64,000 nt of DNA from Alcanivorax sp. Its GTDB lineage: Bacteria > Pseudomonadota > Gammaproteobacteria > Pseudomonadales > Alcanivoracaceae. The notes beneath the pieces were generated by a model. That model searched no databases. It was given only the letters and a program-made list of their open reading frames with translations, and was not told the DNA's origin. Both the position numbers and the translations under genes were made by a program. Below, one piece after another: positions 35,563-45,064 of the stretch (position 1 is its first letter; each line of letters opens with the position of its first letter). The stretch is from positions 1-64,000 of the forward strand of contig NZ_CP080267.1 of the NCBI RefSeq assembly GCF_019431375.1, given 5' to 3'.

Positions 35563-35721
35563 GCTACGAGCTACGAGCTACGAGCTACGAGCTACGAGCT
35601 ACGAGCTACGAGCTACGAGCTACGAGCTACGAGCTACGAGCTACGAGCTACGAGCTACGAGCTACGAGCTACGAGCTACGAGCTACGAGCTACGAGCTAC
35701 GAGCTACGAGCTACGAGCTAC
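35561..35721 (+). repeat. Heptamer tandem array (GAGCTAC)23 at the pelG stop codon
   Basis: 161 bp, 23 perfect units, the same number as at 3453. The first unit begins inside the pelG stop codon (T-GAGCTAC). The matching array at 62737 has 28 units, so copy number varies between otherwise close copies. Confidence 0.95.
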
Positions 35722-35841
35722 GCCCGTTGGATAGGAAAGGTCTGGAAAGTTCCCGGGATTTCGTCATTGCTACGAAGCCGCTGTAGGAGCCCATGCTTGC
35801 ATGGCGAACCGTGCGAAGCACGGCATCGTCCGCAGGACGAT
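35722..35841 (+). repeat. Conserved spacer and three-hairpin element
   Basis: The spacer (GTTGGATAGGAAAGG, CTGGAAAGTTCCC, CTACGAAGCCGCTGTAGGAG) is followed by hairpin 1 CCATGC-TT-GCATGG (35791-35804), GCGAAC, hairpin 2 CCGTGC-GAA-GCACGG (35809-35823) and hairpin 3 ATCGTCC-GCA-GGACGAT (35825-35841). The copy at 63000 has an unrelated hairpin 1 stem with the same flanks. Confidence 0.88.
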
Positions 35842-35843
35842 CA

Positions 35844-35996
35844 AAGCTAGAAGCTAGAAGCTAGAAGCTAGAAGCTAGAAGCTAGAAGCTAGAAGCTAGA
35901 AGCTAGAAGCTAGAAGCTAGAAGCTAGAAGCTAGAAGCTAGAAGCTAGAAGCTAGAAGCTAGAAGCTAGAAGCTAGAAGCTAGAAGCTAGAAGCTA
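35844..35996 (+). repeat. Heptamer tandem array (TAGAAGC), about 22 units
   Basis: 153 bp of perfect AAGCTAG units, the last one base short. It shares the core AGCTA with the GAGCTAC array. The copy at 63062-63214 has the same length and sequence. Confidence 0.95.
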
Positions 35997-36022
35997 AAAA
36001 AAACGGCGCCATAAGGCGCCGT
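35994..36022 (-). terminator. Terminator of the DUF3080 transcript
   Basis: On the minus strand, ACGGCGCC, loop TTAT, GGCGCCGT, then a T-run of about nine (36022 down to 35994). The T-run joins the end of the TAGAAGC array. Confidence 0.85.
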
Positions 36023-36189
36023 GAATAGTTTGGCTCGGGAGAGCTATCACGGAGTAGAAACTCCGGAGTCGATGGATGGGACCTCATCGACGCCTGGCAT
36101 TATGTGGACAGTTGTTCGCCGAAACATTCGCTTTGTAGACTTTCTGTTTAGCCCGCCAGGTCAATTTTTGCACGAAAGTGCATATAAGC
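36023..36189. ncRNA. Candidate structured RNA or structured 3' UTR
   Basis: A non-coding block with several hairpins: GCTC-GGGA-GAGC (36033-36044), GGAGT-AGAA-ACTCC (36051-36064), GTCGATG-10 nt-CATCGAC (36068-36091) and TGCAC-GAAA-GTGCA (36169-36182). It is unchanged at 63241-63407 although the genes on both sides differ by several percent. If read from the minus strand it is the 3' UTR of DUF3080 ending at the terminator; the GNRA loops (GGGA, GAAA) appear only in a + strand RNA. The strand is unresolved. Confidence 0.4.
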
Positions 36190-36196
36190 TCTCGAG

Positions 36197-37234
36197 TCAG
36201 GGCTTCCCGGGCATCAGTCCGCAGGCTCCCAAGTGTTCCTGCCACAGGGTTACATGGCGCTCCAGTGCCCGGTTCATGCGGCTTTGCACACCGTCCGGGC
36301 CGAAGTAATGCTGCTCCCAGCGGGTAAAGGGGGCGGGGGCCGAATCCAGCAGACCGTTCATCTGTTCGAGGCTGTCAGCCAGTGACTGGCGCTGGCGACG
36401 GCCTTCTGCCAGCGCTTTTTGCACCTTGGGCCCCCATACCTTGTCCAGCACATTGCGCAGGCGCTTGGCCCGGGTGCTGGCCTGGTTGCGGGGGCACAGG
36501 CGCTGTGCATCAATGCCTTCCAGCAGCCGGTTGCCCCGTTCCAGTTCCCGCAATGAAAGTGCCATGCGCCGCAGCAGGTACCCGCCGGCCTGATTGCGGG
36601 CCAGGGTTTCCAGCAGCGGTTCCAGATTCAGCGGCGTCACCGCGCCGCTTTGCTTGTGCTCGACCAGGGTGTGACTCAGTCGCTGCAGACTCTGCAAGGC
36701 AGTGCTGGTGTCGCCAACACTGGCGGAAGGTGACTGGCTGAAAAAGCGCCGTACTTCCTCGCTGGCGGTGAGCACATTCCAGTACAGAGCCGGCAGCGCC
36801 GCTTCCTTTTCAGCTACTACTTGCGACATCACTTTTACCAGCTCCGGATCGTCCAGGGTGTTTTCCTCCAGGCAGGTGCGCGCCTGTTGAATAAACGCCA
36901 GCTCATGACTGAGCCGTAAGGAATCCGCTTGCAGCTTGCCCAGGGCGCTGTTGCGCTGGCTAATCAGTTCCATCAGGCCGCAGTGGCGCAATTCCAGATA
37001 ATCGAGCAGATCCACCCGGTGTTCCGGTAGCGGCAACCGTAATTCCCGTGCGCCGGGGTAGACCAGCAGGGGAAGCGGGGCGCGGGCTGGAAGATCCTGC
37101 CGGGTCAGCCGGGCAATCCGGCTCAGGTAGTCCTCCCAAAGCGCCTCATCCGGGTCCTGCGGGACCAGCCACCAGACGGCAAGCAGTGAAGCGATGGCCA
37201 GGGCTGCCAGCCCCCAGCCGGTTTTTTTCTGCAT
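36197..37234 (-). CDS. DUF3080 protein
   Basis: A 345-residue protein with an N-terminal membrane anchor or uncleaved signal (LAALAIASLLAVWWLV, residues 8-24). The conserved DUF3080 segment HCGLMELISQRNSALGKL and the following helical stretch (ELAFIQQARTCLEENT) are present; the C-terminal half is helical and rich in Arg and Leu. Many family members are lipoproteins, but no lipobox cysteine is seen here. Function unknown. The ATG at 37234 has GGAG upstream and gives a proper N-terminal helix; the frame stays open to 37309. It is divergent from the alpha-2-macroglobulin gene and convergent with pelG. Confidence 0.83.
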   Translation of the reverse strand: MQKKTGWGLAALAIASLLAVWWLVPQDPDEALWEDYLSRIARLTRQDLPARAPLPLLVYPGARELRLPLPEHRVDLLDYLELRHCGLMELISQRNSALGKLQADSLRLSHELAFIQQARTCLEENTLDDPELVKVMSQVVAEKEAALPALYWNVLTASEEVRRFFSQSPSASVGDTSTALQSLQRLSHTLVEHKQSGAVTPLNLEPLLETLARNQAGGYLLRRMALSLRELERGNRLLEGIDAQRLCPRNQASTRAKRLRNVLDKVWGPKVQKALAEGRRQRQSLADSLEQMNGLLDSAPAPFTRWEQHYFGPDGVQSRMNRALERHVTLWQEHLGACGLMPGKP

Positions 37235-37280
37235 CACGACAGGACTCCGCTCAATCCGATGTTTCGCTTTTGCCAAACCG

Positions 37281-37309
37281 TTGACATTGCGGTGGATCTG
37301 CCCATGCAT
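37281..37309 (+). promoter_or_regulatory. Possible sigma-70 promoter of the macroglobulin gene
   Basis: TTGACA at 37281-37286, 17 bp, then ATGCAT as a poor -10 box, 57 bp before the ATG at 37366. The -35 is perfect; the -10 is not. Confidence 0.35.
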
Positions 37310-37365
37310 TGCAGGACGGTTGTGCTATGTTTGGCTTGATCATCAATTTGCATTGGAAGCGTATT

Positions 37366-40260
37366 ATGTCAACGAGGGGATTGCCGTCTTTTCGGTTATT
37401 GATGCTGTGCCTGGCATTGTCACTGGGCGCCTGTGATACCGGAGAGAAGGGGGACAGTGACTCACCACCCAAACAGGATAAAGCCGACACGCAAACCACG
37501 CAGCCCGCGCAGGCGCAGCTGGATGACCGCTGGCAGGCTCACCTGGCGTCTTTCCCCTCCGGGGTGATCAGTGCCCGGGCGCCGTTGGTGGTGCGCTTCA
37601 ACCATCCGGTGGTTGCCGCAGACAAACTGGATCAGCCGGTTTCCGGTGTCGCCCAGCTGGTGCCGGACGTGCCGGCGGAGATTCGCTTTACCGCCGAAGA
37701 CCGCCTGGAAATTCGCCCCTCGGAACCGCTGCCCGCCGGTGAAAATTTGACTCTGATGCTCCATGCCCAGGGCCTGAATGGCGTGGATGAAAAACTCCCC
37801 ACCGCGGAATTCCCGTTGCAGGTTATGCGCCAGCAACTGAGCCTGACGGTGCAGTCGCTGCTGCCGGCCGATGATGGGGAAGAAATGGTGCTCACCGGCA
37901 GCCTGGAAACCCGGGATCTGGCTGAGGCCAAGGCGGTGGAGAAAAGCCTGCGCGCCAGCCAGGACAATCAGACCCTGCCGGTAAGTTGGGAGCACGACAA
38001 GGCCGGCCTGCGCCATGGTTTCACCGTATCCGGTATCCGTCGGGGTGACCGGGCCAGCCAGGTGACCCTGGGCTGGGATGGCAGCCCCCTGGGCGTGGAA
38101 AACCAGGGCGAACGCCATTACAACGTCCCGGCCGTGGCCGCTTTTGAAGTCACCAATGTGCGGGCAGTGAACTACCCCAAGCCCCATGTTGAGGTGAATT
38201 TTTCCGAGGCCCTGCAGGGCTCCCAGAACCTCAACGGCCTGGTCACCCTGAACGGCAAGGCGCCGCGTCTGGAAGTGGACGGCAGTCGCCTGCGGGTCTA
38301 CCCCCAGGATGACAAGGAAGAGAATGTGGCGCTGGTGATTGACGCCGGCCTGCGCTCCGCCAGCCATGGCCGGCTGTCGGAGACACTGGAAAAAACCATC
38401 ACCCTGATGATGACCAAGCCCGGCGTGCGCTTTGCCGGCAAGGGCACCATCCTGCCGGATGGCAAGCAGCTCAGCGTGCCCTTTGAGGCTGTCGGTATTC
38501 GCTCAGTGAAGGTGCAGGCCTTCCGGGTGTTTGACGACAATATCGGCCGTTATCTGCAGGGCAGTGAGCTGGACGAAGGGGACATGGACACCCGCACCGG
38601 TCGCTACCTTTGGCAGAAAACCCTGCAGCTTCCCGCCAACGGCGACGGCTGGCAGCGCTACCATCTGGACCTGACCGAGCTGATGGCCAAACATCCCAAT
38701 GGCCTGGTGCATCTCACCCTGACCATTGATGGCGACGACATCACCTATACCTGTCCGGACAATGCCCTGACCCGTGAGACAACCCTGCCGGACAACTACG
38801 AAGGCCCGGGGCAGGAACAGGAACAACCGGACCGGCTGGCAGATTACTATCGCGATGCCGGCTATCTGAGCTGGTACGAGCAGGACAACCCCTGCTCCGA
38901 CAGCTACTACCGCTATAACGACCTGGCCAGCAGCACCCGCGCCTTTCTGGCGTCCAACCTGGGTTTGATCGCCAAACGCGGCCAGGACGATACCCTGCAC
39001 GTGGTGGCCACCACCCTGGACAACAATCAGCCCGCCGCCGAGGTGGTGGTGAAGGCCTACAACTACCAGCAGCAACAGGTGGGTATGGGGCTCACCGATG
39101 AAGAGGGCATGGCCAGCCTTAAGCTGGATGGCACGCCTTTCTATCTGCAGGCAGTGAAAGACCGCGACACCGGTTTCCTCAAAGTGGCCCGTAACCGGGC
39201 CCTGCCCACCAACCAGTTCAACACCGGCGGGCAGACCGTGCGCGACGGCCTGAAAGGTTTCTTCTACGGGGAGCGGGATGTGTGGCGTCCCGGTGACGAC
39301 ATCCATCTGACCTTTATTCTCGAAGACAAGAACGAGGTGCTGCCCGATGATCACCCGCTTACCCTGGACTGGTTCGACCCCCGTGGTAACAAGGTGAAAA
39401 GCTACACTCTGGATCAGCCAGTGGGGGACTTCTATGCCTTTACCCTGAGCACCGCTGAAGACGCCCACACCGGCAACTGGCGAGCCGTGGCCCGACTGGG
39501 GCAGCGCTATTTCGATACCCCAGTGCGGGTGGAAGCCATCAAACCCAACCGGCTGAAGATCGACCTGGAACTGCCTGAGCAGCTTCCCGCTAACGAAGCG
39601 ATGCAGGTGGGCCTGTTTACCCAATGGCTCAACGGTGCCACCGCCGCGAACCTGAAAGCGGATGTGAAAGTGCGGGTGGCAGCCACCACCACCCGCTTTG
39701 ACGGCCTCAATGCCTACCATTTTGACGACAGCAGCCGCGCTCTCAGCAGCGAGCCGTTCACTGCCTTCGAGGCCCATGTGGACGGGCAGGGCAAGGCCAG
39801 CTTCCCGCTTACCATTCCGGTGGAGCAGACTCCGGGCATGCTGCGCGCCACCCTCACCACCCGGGTGTTCGAGAACAGCGCTGATTACAGCACCCAGATC
39901 CGCAGTGTGCCGGTCTACCCCTTCAAACACTGGGCCGGCATGCAGGTGCCGCAAGGCAGTGGTTGGGGCGGTGCCTTGTCCCGTGATGGCAAGCACCCCA
40001 TCGACCTGATCAGCGTGAACAGCAAGGGCAAACCGGTGGACGGCCGGCCGCTGGATATCACCGTCTACGAAATTGACTGGCGCTGGTGGTGGGACCGCTC
40101 CGGCGACGACCTGAGCAATTTCATCAGCGACCCCAATACCAAGGTGGTTACCCAGGCGCAACTGACCACGGATGCACAAGGCCGGGGGCAATGGACGCTG
40201 GATGGCAACAACTATGGCTGGGGTCGTCACCTGATTCGCGTCTGCGACCGGCAAGAGTGA
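37366..40260 (+). CDS. Alpha-2-macroglobulin family lipoprotein, N-terminal part (frameshifted)
   Basis: 964 codons from the ATG at 37366, which follows GGAAG and begins a lipoprotein signal (RLLMLCLALSLGAC, lipobox LGAC). Bacterial macroglobulins are periplasmic protease traps often paired with PbpC. Beta-sandwich MG domains fill the region; GFFYGERDVWRPGDDIHLTF at about residue 635 is the MG2 domain. The frame ends at VCDRQE-stop near 40258. The parallel copy at 43160-43200 reads VCDRQSDHCTSQTVYLGW, so this copy has one extra base in CAAGAGTGAT. Removing it joins the frame to 40280-41745; a sequencing error is the simplest cause. Confidence 0.85.
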   Translation: MSTRGLPSFRLLMLCLALSLGACDTGEKGDSDSPPKQDKADTQTTQPAQAQLDDRWQAHLASFPSGVISARAPLVVRFNHPVVAADKLDQPVSGVAQLVPDVPAEIRFTAEDRLEIRPSEPLPAGENLTLMLHAQGLNGVDEKLPTAEFPLQVMRQQLSLTVQSLLPADDGEEMVLTGSLETRDLAEAKAVEKSLRASQDNQTLPVSWEHDKAGLRHGFTVSGIRRGDRASQVTLGWDGSPLGVENQGERHYNVPAVAAFEVTNVRAVNYPKPHVEVNFSEALQGSQNLNGLVTLNGKAPRLEVDGSRLRVYPQDDKEENVALVIDAGLRSASHGRLSETLEKTITLMMTKPGVRFAGKGTILPDGKQLSVPFEAVGIRSVKVQAFRVFDDNIGRYLQGSELDEGDMDTRTGRYLWQKTLQLPANGDGWQRYHLDLTELMAKHPNGLVHLTLTIDGDDITYTCPDNALTRETTLPDNYEGPGQEQEQPDRLADYYRDAGYLSWYEQDNPCSDSYYRYNDLASSTRAFLASNLGLIAKRGQDDTLHVVATTLDNNQPAAEVVVKAYNYQQQQVGMGLTDEEGMASLKLDGTPFYLQAVKDRDTGFLKVARNRALPTNQFNTGGQTVRDGLKGFFYGERDVWRPGDDIHLTFILEDKNEVLPDDHPLTLDWFDPRGNKVKSYTLDQPVGDFYAFTLSTAEDAHTGNWRAVARLGQRYFDTPVRVEAIKPNRLKIDLELPEQLPANEAMQVGLFTQWLNGATAANLKADVKVRVAATTTRFDGLNAYHFDDSSRALSSEPFTAFEAHVDGQGKASFPLTIPVEQTPGMLRATLTTRVFENSADYSTQIRSVPVYPFKHWAGMQVPQGSGWGGALSRDGKHPIDLISVNSKGKPVDGRPLDITVYEIDWRWWWDRSGDDLSNFISDPNTKVVTQAQLTTDAQGRGQWTLDGNNYGWGRHLIRVCDRQE

Positions 40261-40279
40261 TCACTGCACCTCCCAGACC

Positions 40280-41761
40280 GTGTACCTGGGCTGGAGCAGC
40301 GACCAGGCCAGTGGCAGTCAGGATGCGGCTACCCGTTTGTCCCTCTCCGCGGACAAGGAAGGTTACCAGGTGGGAGAGACCGCCCGGGTAGAACTGCCTG
40401 CGGTCAGCGAAGGCCGCCTGCTGGTGAGCCTGGAAAATGGTTCCCGGGTGCTGGATCACTACTGGCTGCCGGCCAGTGGCCAGGCTCAGACTTTGGAGAT
40501 TCCGGTGACTGCCGAGATGGCGCCCAACGTGTATGTGCATGTGGCTTTGCTGCAACCGCACCAGCGCGACAACGACCGGCCCATCCGTCTGTACGGTATC
40601 GTGCCGTTACTGGTGGAAGACCCGGCCACCCGATTGCAGCCGCAGATAAGCGCGCCGCAAAAAGTGAAACCGGAAGAAAGCTTCACCGTGGAGGTCAGCG
40701 AAAAGCAGGGCAAGCCCATGACCTATACCCTGGCGCTGGTGGACGAGGGCCTGCTTGGCCTCACCAACTACCGCACCCCGGACCCCCACGGCGCCTTCTA
40801 TCGTCGCGAAGCTCTGGGTGTGCTCACCTGGGATCTGTTCGACATGGTGGTCGGTGCCTACGGCGCCGAGCTGGACCGGCTGTTGGCCCTGGGCGGCTCC
40901 GATGGCGCCGATGATGGCCGCGAAAAACAGCGGCGGCGTTTCCCGCCGGTGGTGAAATTCCTCGGCCCCTTCACCCTGGATGCAGGTGATAGCGGCACTC
41001 ACGAGATCAGCCTGCCGCCCTATATGGGGCAGGTCAGGGCCATGGTGGTGGCCGGTGACAATGGCGCCTACGGCAAGGCGGATCAGGACATCACCGTGAC
41101 CCAGCCACTGGCAGTGCTCAGTACCTTGCCGAGGGTCATGGGCCCGGGAGAAACCGTGGATTTGCCGGTAACGGTGTTCGTCACTGACGACGCGGTGAAG
41201 CAGGTCACGCTGTCCGTGCAGGCAGATGATGACCTGTTCAGCGTGGAAACCGGTGAGGCGGCGATGACCTTTACCGGACCGTCGGACCAGATCGCCATGC
41301 TGCGCCTGCGCGCCAACGACCGGGTAGGCACCGGCTCGGTCACGGTGACGGCCACAGGGGGCAAGCATCGCGCCAGCGAAACCGTGCACCTGCCGGTACG
41401 GGCAGCCAATCCGCCCACCACCCGCGATACCTTCAAGGTGCTGGAGAAAGGGGAAACCTGGGCGCTGGATTATCAGCCCCATGGCATGACCGGTACCAAC
41501 AGCGCGACATTGGCAGTGAGTGCCTTGCCGGCCATGGGGCTGGAGCGACGGTTGAATTATCTGCTGCGCTATCCCCACGGCTGTGTTGAGCAAACCACGT
41601 CGTCGGTGCTGCCGCAGTTGTACTTGAAACAGCTGGTGCAACTGGATGCGCAGCAGCAACAGGAGATCCAAACGAACATTACCGCCGGCATTGAACGGCT
41701 CAAGCGCTTCCAGCTGGCCAACGGCGGCTTTGGCTACTGGCCCGGAGGTTACCGAATTTAG
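40280..41761 (+). CDS. Alpha-2-macroglobulin family protein, C-terminal part with thioester motif (truncated)
   Basis: Continuation of the gene starting at 37366 after a one-base shift. The macroglobulin core is clear: PYMGQVRAMVVAGDNGAYG, VTQPLAVLSTLPRVMGPGE, then HGCVEQTTSSVLPQLYLKQL with the thioester CVEQ (Cys at about residue 1406 of the joined protein), followed by the helical domain (FQLANGGFGYWPGG). The true sequence ends near 41745, where it jumps back to the motif of 40358 (GGTTACC shared) in error-rich form. The end of the thioester domain and the receptor-like domain are therefore missing from the window. Confidence 0.85.
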   Translation: MYLGWSSDQASGSQDAATRLSLSADKEGYQVGETARVELPAVSEGRLLVSLENGSRVLDHYWLPASGQAQTLEIPVTAEMAPNVYVHVALLQPHQRDNDRPIRLYGIVPLLVEDPATRLQPQISAPQKVKPEESFTVEVSEKQGKPMTYTLALVDEGLLGLTNYRTPDPHGAFYRREALGVLTWDLFDMVVGAYGAELDRLLALGGSDGADDGREKQRRRFPPVVKFLGPFTLDAGDSGTHEISLPPYMGQVRAMVVAGDNGAYGKADQDITVTQPLAVLSTLPRVMGPGETVDLPVTVFVTDDAVKQVTLSVQADDDLFSVETGEAAMTFTGPSDQIAMLRLRANDRVGTGSVTVTATGGKHRASETVHLPVRAANPPTTRDTFKVLEKGETWALDYQPHGMTGTNSATLAVSALPAMGLERRLNYLLRYPHGCVEQTTSSVLPQLYLKQLVQLDAQQQQEIQTNITAGIERLKRFQLANGGFGYWPGGYRI

Positions 41762-42455
41762 GCGACACAGCCAGGAGTAGAACTGCCTGCGGTCAGCGAA
41801 GGCCACCTGTTGGTGAGCCTGGAAAACGGACTGGTGCTGGATCACTACTGGCTGCCGGCCAGTGGCCAGGCTCAGACTTTGGAGATTCCGGTGACTGCCG
41901 AGATGGCGCCCAACGTGTATGTGCATGTGGCTTTGCTGCAACCGCACCAGCGCGACAACGACCGGCCCATCCGTCTGTACGGTATCGTGCCGTTACTGGT
42001 GGAAGACCCGGCCACCCGATTGCAGCCGCAGATAAGCGCGCCGCAAAAAGTGAAACCGGAAGAAAGCTTCACCGTGGAGGTCAGCGAAAAGCAGGGCAAG
42101 CCATGACCTACCTACCCTGGCGCTGGTGGACGAGGGCCTGCTTGGCCTCACCAACTACCGCACCCCGGACCCCACGGCGCCTTCTATCGTCGCGAAGCTC
42201 TGGGGCTGTGCTCACCTGGGATCTGTTCGACATGTTGGTCGGTGCCTACGGCGCCGAGCTGGACGTCGGCTGTTGGCCCTGGGCGGCTCCGATGGCGCCG
42301 ATGATGGCCGCGAAAAACAGCGGCGGCGTTTCCCCGCCGGTGGAGAAGAACGAAATTCTTGGCCGCTACCCTGGATGCGGGTGATAGCGGCACTCACGAG
42401 ATCAACCTGCCGCCCTATATGGGGCACGAGTCAGGGCCATGGTGGTGGCCGGTGA
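41746..42455 (+). pseudogene. Error-rich macroglobulin fragment
   Basis: Follows 40358-41060 with frequent single-base indels that grow denser after about 42100. The first 300 bp are almost clean. It joins the preceding gene through GGTTACC and the next clean block near GTGGCCGGTGACA. Confidence 0.75.
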
Positions 42456-43284
42456 CAGAAGCGATCAAGCCCAACCGGCTGAAGATTGAGCTGGAACTAC
42501 CCGAGCAGCTTCCTGCCAATGAAGCGGCGCAGGTGGGCCTGTTTGCCCAGTGGCTCAATGGCGCCACCGCCGCCAACCTGAAAGCGGATGTGAAAGTGCG
42601 GGTGGCGGCGACCACGACCCGCTTTGATGGCCTCAATGCCTATCATTTCGATGACAGCACCCGCGCCCTCAGTAGCGAGCCCTTTACCGCCTTCGAAGCC
42701 AATGTAGACGGGCAGGGCAAGGCCCGCTTCCCGCTCACCATCCCGGTGGAACAGACCCCGGGTATGCTGCGCGCTACCCTGACCACCCGGGTGTTCGAAA
42801 ACAGCGGTGATTACAGCACCCAGGTTCGCAGTGTGCCGGTCTATCCTTTCAAACACTGGGTCGGCATGCAGGTGCCGCAGGGCAATGGTTGGGGCGGTGC
42901 GTTGTCCCGTGATGGCAAGCACCCGATCGACCTGATCAGCGTGAACAGCCAGGGCAAGCCGGTGAACGGCCGGCCGCTGGATATCACTATCTACCAAATT
43001 GACTGGCGCTGGTGGTGGGACCACTCCGGCGACGACCTGAGCAATTTCATCAGCGACCCCAATACCAAGGTGGTTACCCAGGTACAGCTGACCACGGATG
43101 CACAAGGCCGGGGCCAATGGGCGCTGGATGGCAACAACTATGACTGGGGTCGCCACCTGATTCGCGTCTGCGATCGACAAAGTGATCACTGCACCTCACA
43201 GACCGTGTATCTGGGCTGGAGCAGCGACCAGGCCAGTGGCAGTCAGGATGCGGCCACCCGTTTGTCCCTCTCTGCGGACAAGGA
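42456..43284 (+). pseudogene. Macroglobulin fragment, second sequence variant
   Basis: A clean open stretch matching 39533-40361 but with many synonymous and some amino-acid changes (LKIELELPEQ for LKIDLELPEQ, EAAQVGLFAQW for EAMQVGLFTQW). It reads without a frameshift through CDRQSDHCTSQTVYLGW, which shows that the break at 40258 is local to the other copy. It has no start or end of its own and breaks off at GGACAAGGA into pelB sequence. Confidence 0.8.
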
Positions 43285-45055
43285 TACGATCGCGACAGAG
43301 TCGTGTTGGCGCTGATGGGTGGGCTGGCAGCGCAATGGGGATCTGAGCTTTTGCCATGGGTGCCCTCATCAGATGCAGGATGCCGGTCGCTGGCAGGCCA
43401 TCTATGTTGATTTTACTGCGCAGCTTAGTGACGCCCAGCGCCAGCAACGCAACAGGATTAACTTTTGCGTTTTGTAATCTGCTGTTACACCAGGCGAGAT
43501 GGAAAATCACCGCGCAGTGGTACGGCGGGCGCTGGAACTGGCCCCCGGCGATCAGGAAACACGCATCGCCTGGTTATGGCTGCTGATGCGCCAGTGGTGA
43601 TGATGCTCCAGCTGGCCGGGCCTTGCGCGCAAGGAGCCGATATCCGCCTGGACGGCTACTGGGAAGTGCTGGCCGCCGCCCGCCATGGCGCTGGGTCAGC
43701 TGCCGAGCAGGCGGTTCGCTACGAGGCCGTCTGCTGCAAACGGCTCGGGGCTGGGCGAGCAATGGCAGTAGCGCTGCCCAGGCGCTGATTGCGGCCGGGC
43801 GTGGTGGGCTTTAGCCATTGCTGCTGCGGTTGCATCAACGATTGCCGTTCCGCGGTCGCGACGACAAGCTGACCAGTATCCTGCTGATATGCGTCTGGCG
43901 CTCAGCCTTGATTTTGAGGTGGGAAGTAGTTCGCTACCCAGCTGGCTCCCGCTTAGTTCGTCGGCAACAGGGTGACGACGAAGCCCGTGCAAATCGGCTG
44001 GCCGACCGGGCGCTGGAAGCGCAGCGAGCGGGGCGCTGGCCCGATGCTGCGTGCCTGCGCAAGCAGCAGGCTGCGCGGCGCCCTGCATGCCGGGTCGGCA
44101 CCAGCTATGTGCCATGCTCAGCCGACCGGGATGCCGTGGCGCAGATTCGTGAGCGTTATGCCGGTCAGTGACGTTGTCCGAGCAACCTGGGAAGCCAGGT
44201 GGAACTGGGCAGGAACGGCGCGCCCACCGCGACATGGCCAGCCATGCCAGTCGGCTCTCAAGACTGAATGGCGCCAGCAATCGCAGCGAAAGATCCTGTT
44301 GCCAGCGCCCGCTCCAGCGTGATGCGGGCGCATGGCGCCGTCTGGGTGCCTTGCAAATGACTTCGACTGGGCATTTACCGGGTCGCCATCCATTCGTGCG
44401 ACTGTGCCATGTCGCGCGCTACCGGCAGCGGCAGTTTGGCAATGATCGTGCCAGCTTGATGTGGATGGCCGAACAATGGCCGGCCTGGAGTGGCAATGCC
44501 AGCGTACTATCGTCTGCGTTTTTCGCTAAAGGCCAGCGCCAACTGTTGGATAACAGCGAAACACCGCGGATCTGGGAAGTGGGGGCGCTGGCGCATAAGC
44601 CGGTCGCAGCTGGCGTTACCAGTGGCGCATGCCGGCGGATGAAACCTCCTTTGCTGCACTGTTCAGAACGGTTCGCGTACCGGCAGCCAGTTCGGCTCAA
44701 TTGGTCGCCCAATCTACCTGGCGAACAGGTGTCAAAGTTGGGCGGATTACCAGTATCGTGATCTGAATAGTCAAAATCTGGGAAGGCAGCATTATCAATC
44801 TGCAGCCACTGGCGTCCCTGGTTGTCCCGTTTTCACCAGACCTGGCTGCGTCATACCACGCGCCGATTTTGCGAAGAAATGCCGGGGACAGCATGGCTGA
44901 AGTGCGCGCCGCTGCCAAAGCGGCTGAACCACTACACGCTGCCGAAGTACAGCGAATCCGAACGTCCCTGTTTGGGCGCGGGCAACTGAATACAGTGGTA
45001 ACGATGAAGACAGCCACCGGGCCGAACCGTACACATTATGGATTTACCAATAGGA
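43285..45055 (+). pseudogene. pelB: Error-rich pelB2 fragment
   Basis: Follows 55077-57011 (the second pel variant) from TACGATCGCGACAGAG to the end of the barrel, with indels throughout. No frame longer than about 200 codons survives and those are chimeric. It starts inside the TPR region, directly fused to the macroglobulin fragment. Confidence 0.78.
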
Positions 45056-45064
45056 GCAGCAGAG

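Noticed and set aside
35561..35996. A CRISPR array.
   Set aside because: Units of 7 bp without spacers are a microsatellite; no cas genes are present.
36021..36308. A 95-codon frame starting at the terminator hairpin and present again at 63239.
   Set aside because: Its GTG start lies in the terminator stem without a ribosome binding site, and the frame runs into the antisense of DUF3080, where the two copies differ.
42359..43315. A complete short macroglobulin gene of 318 codons.
   Set aside because: It is an internal fragment: it lacks a start signal, signal peptide and thioester, and both ends are junctions.
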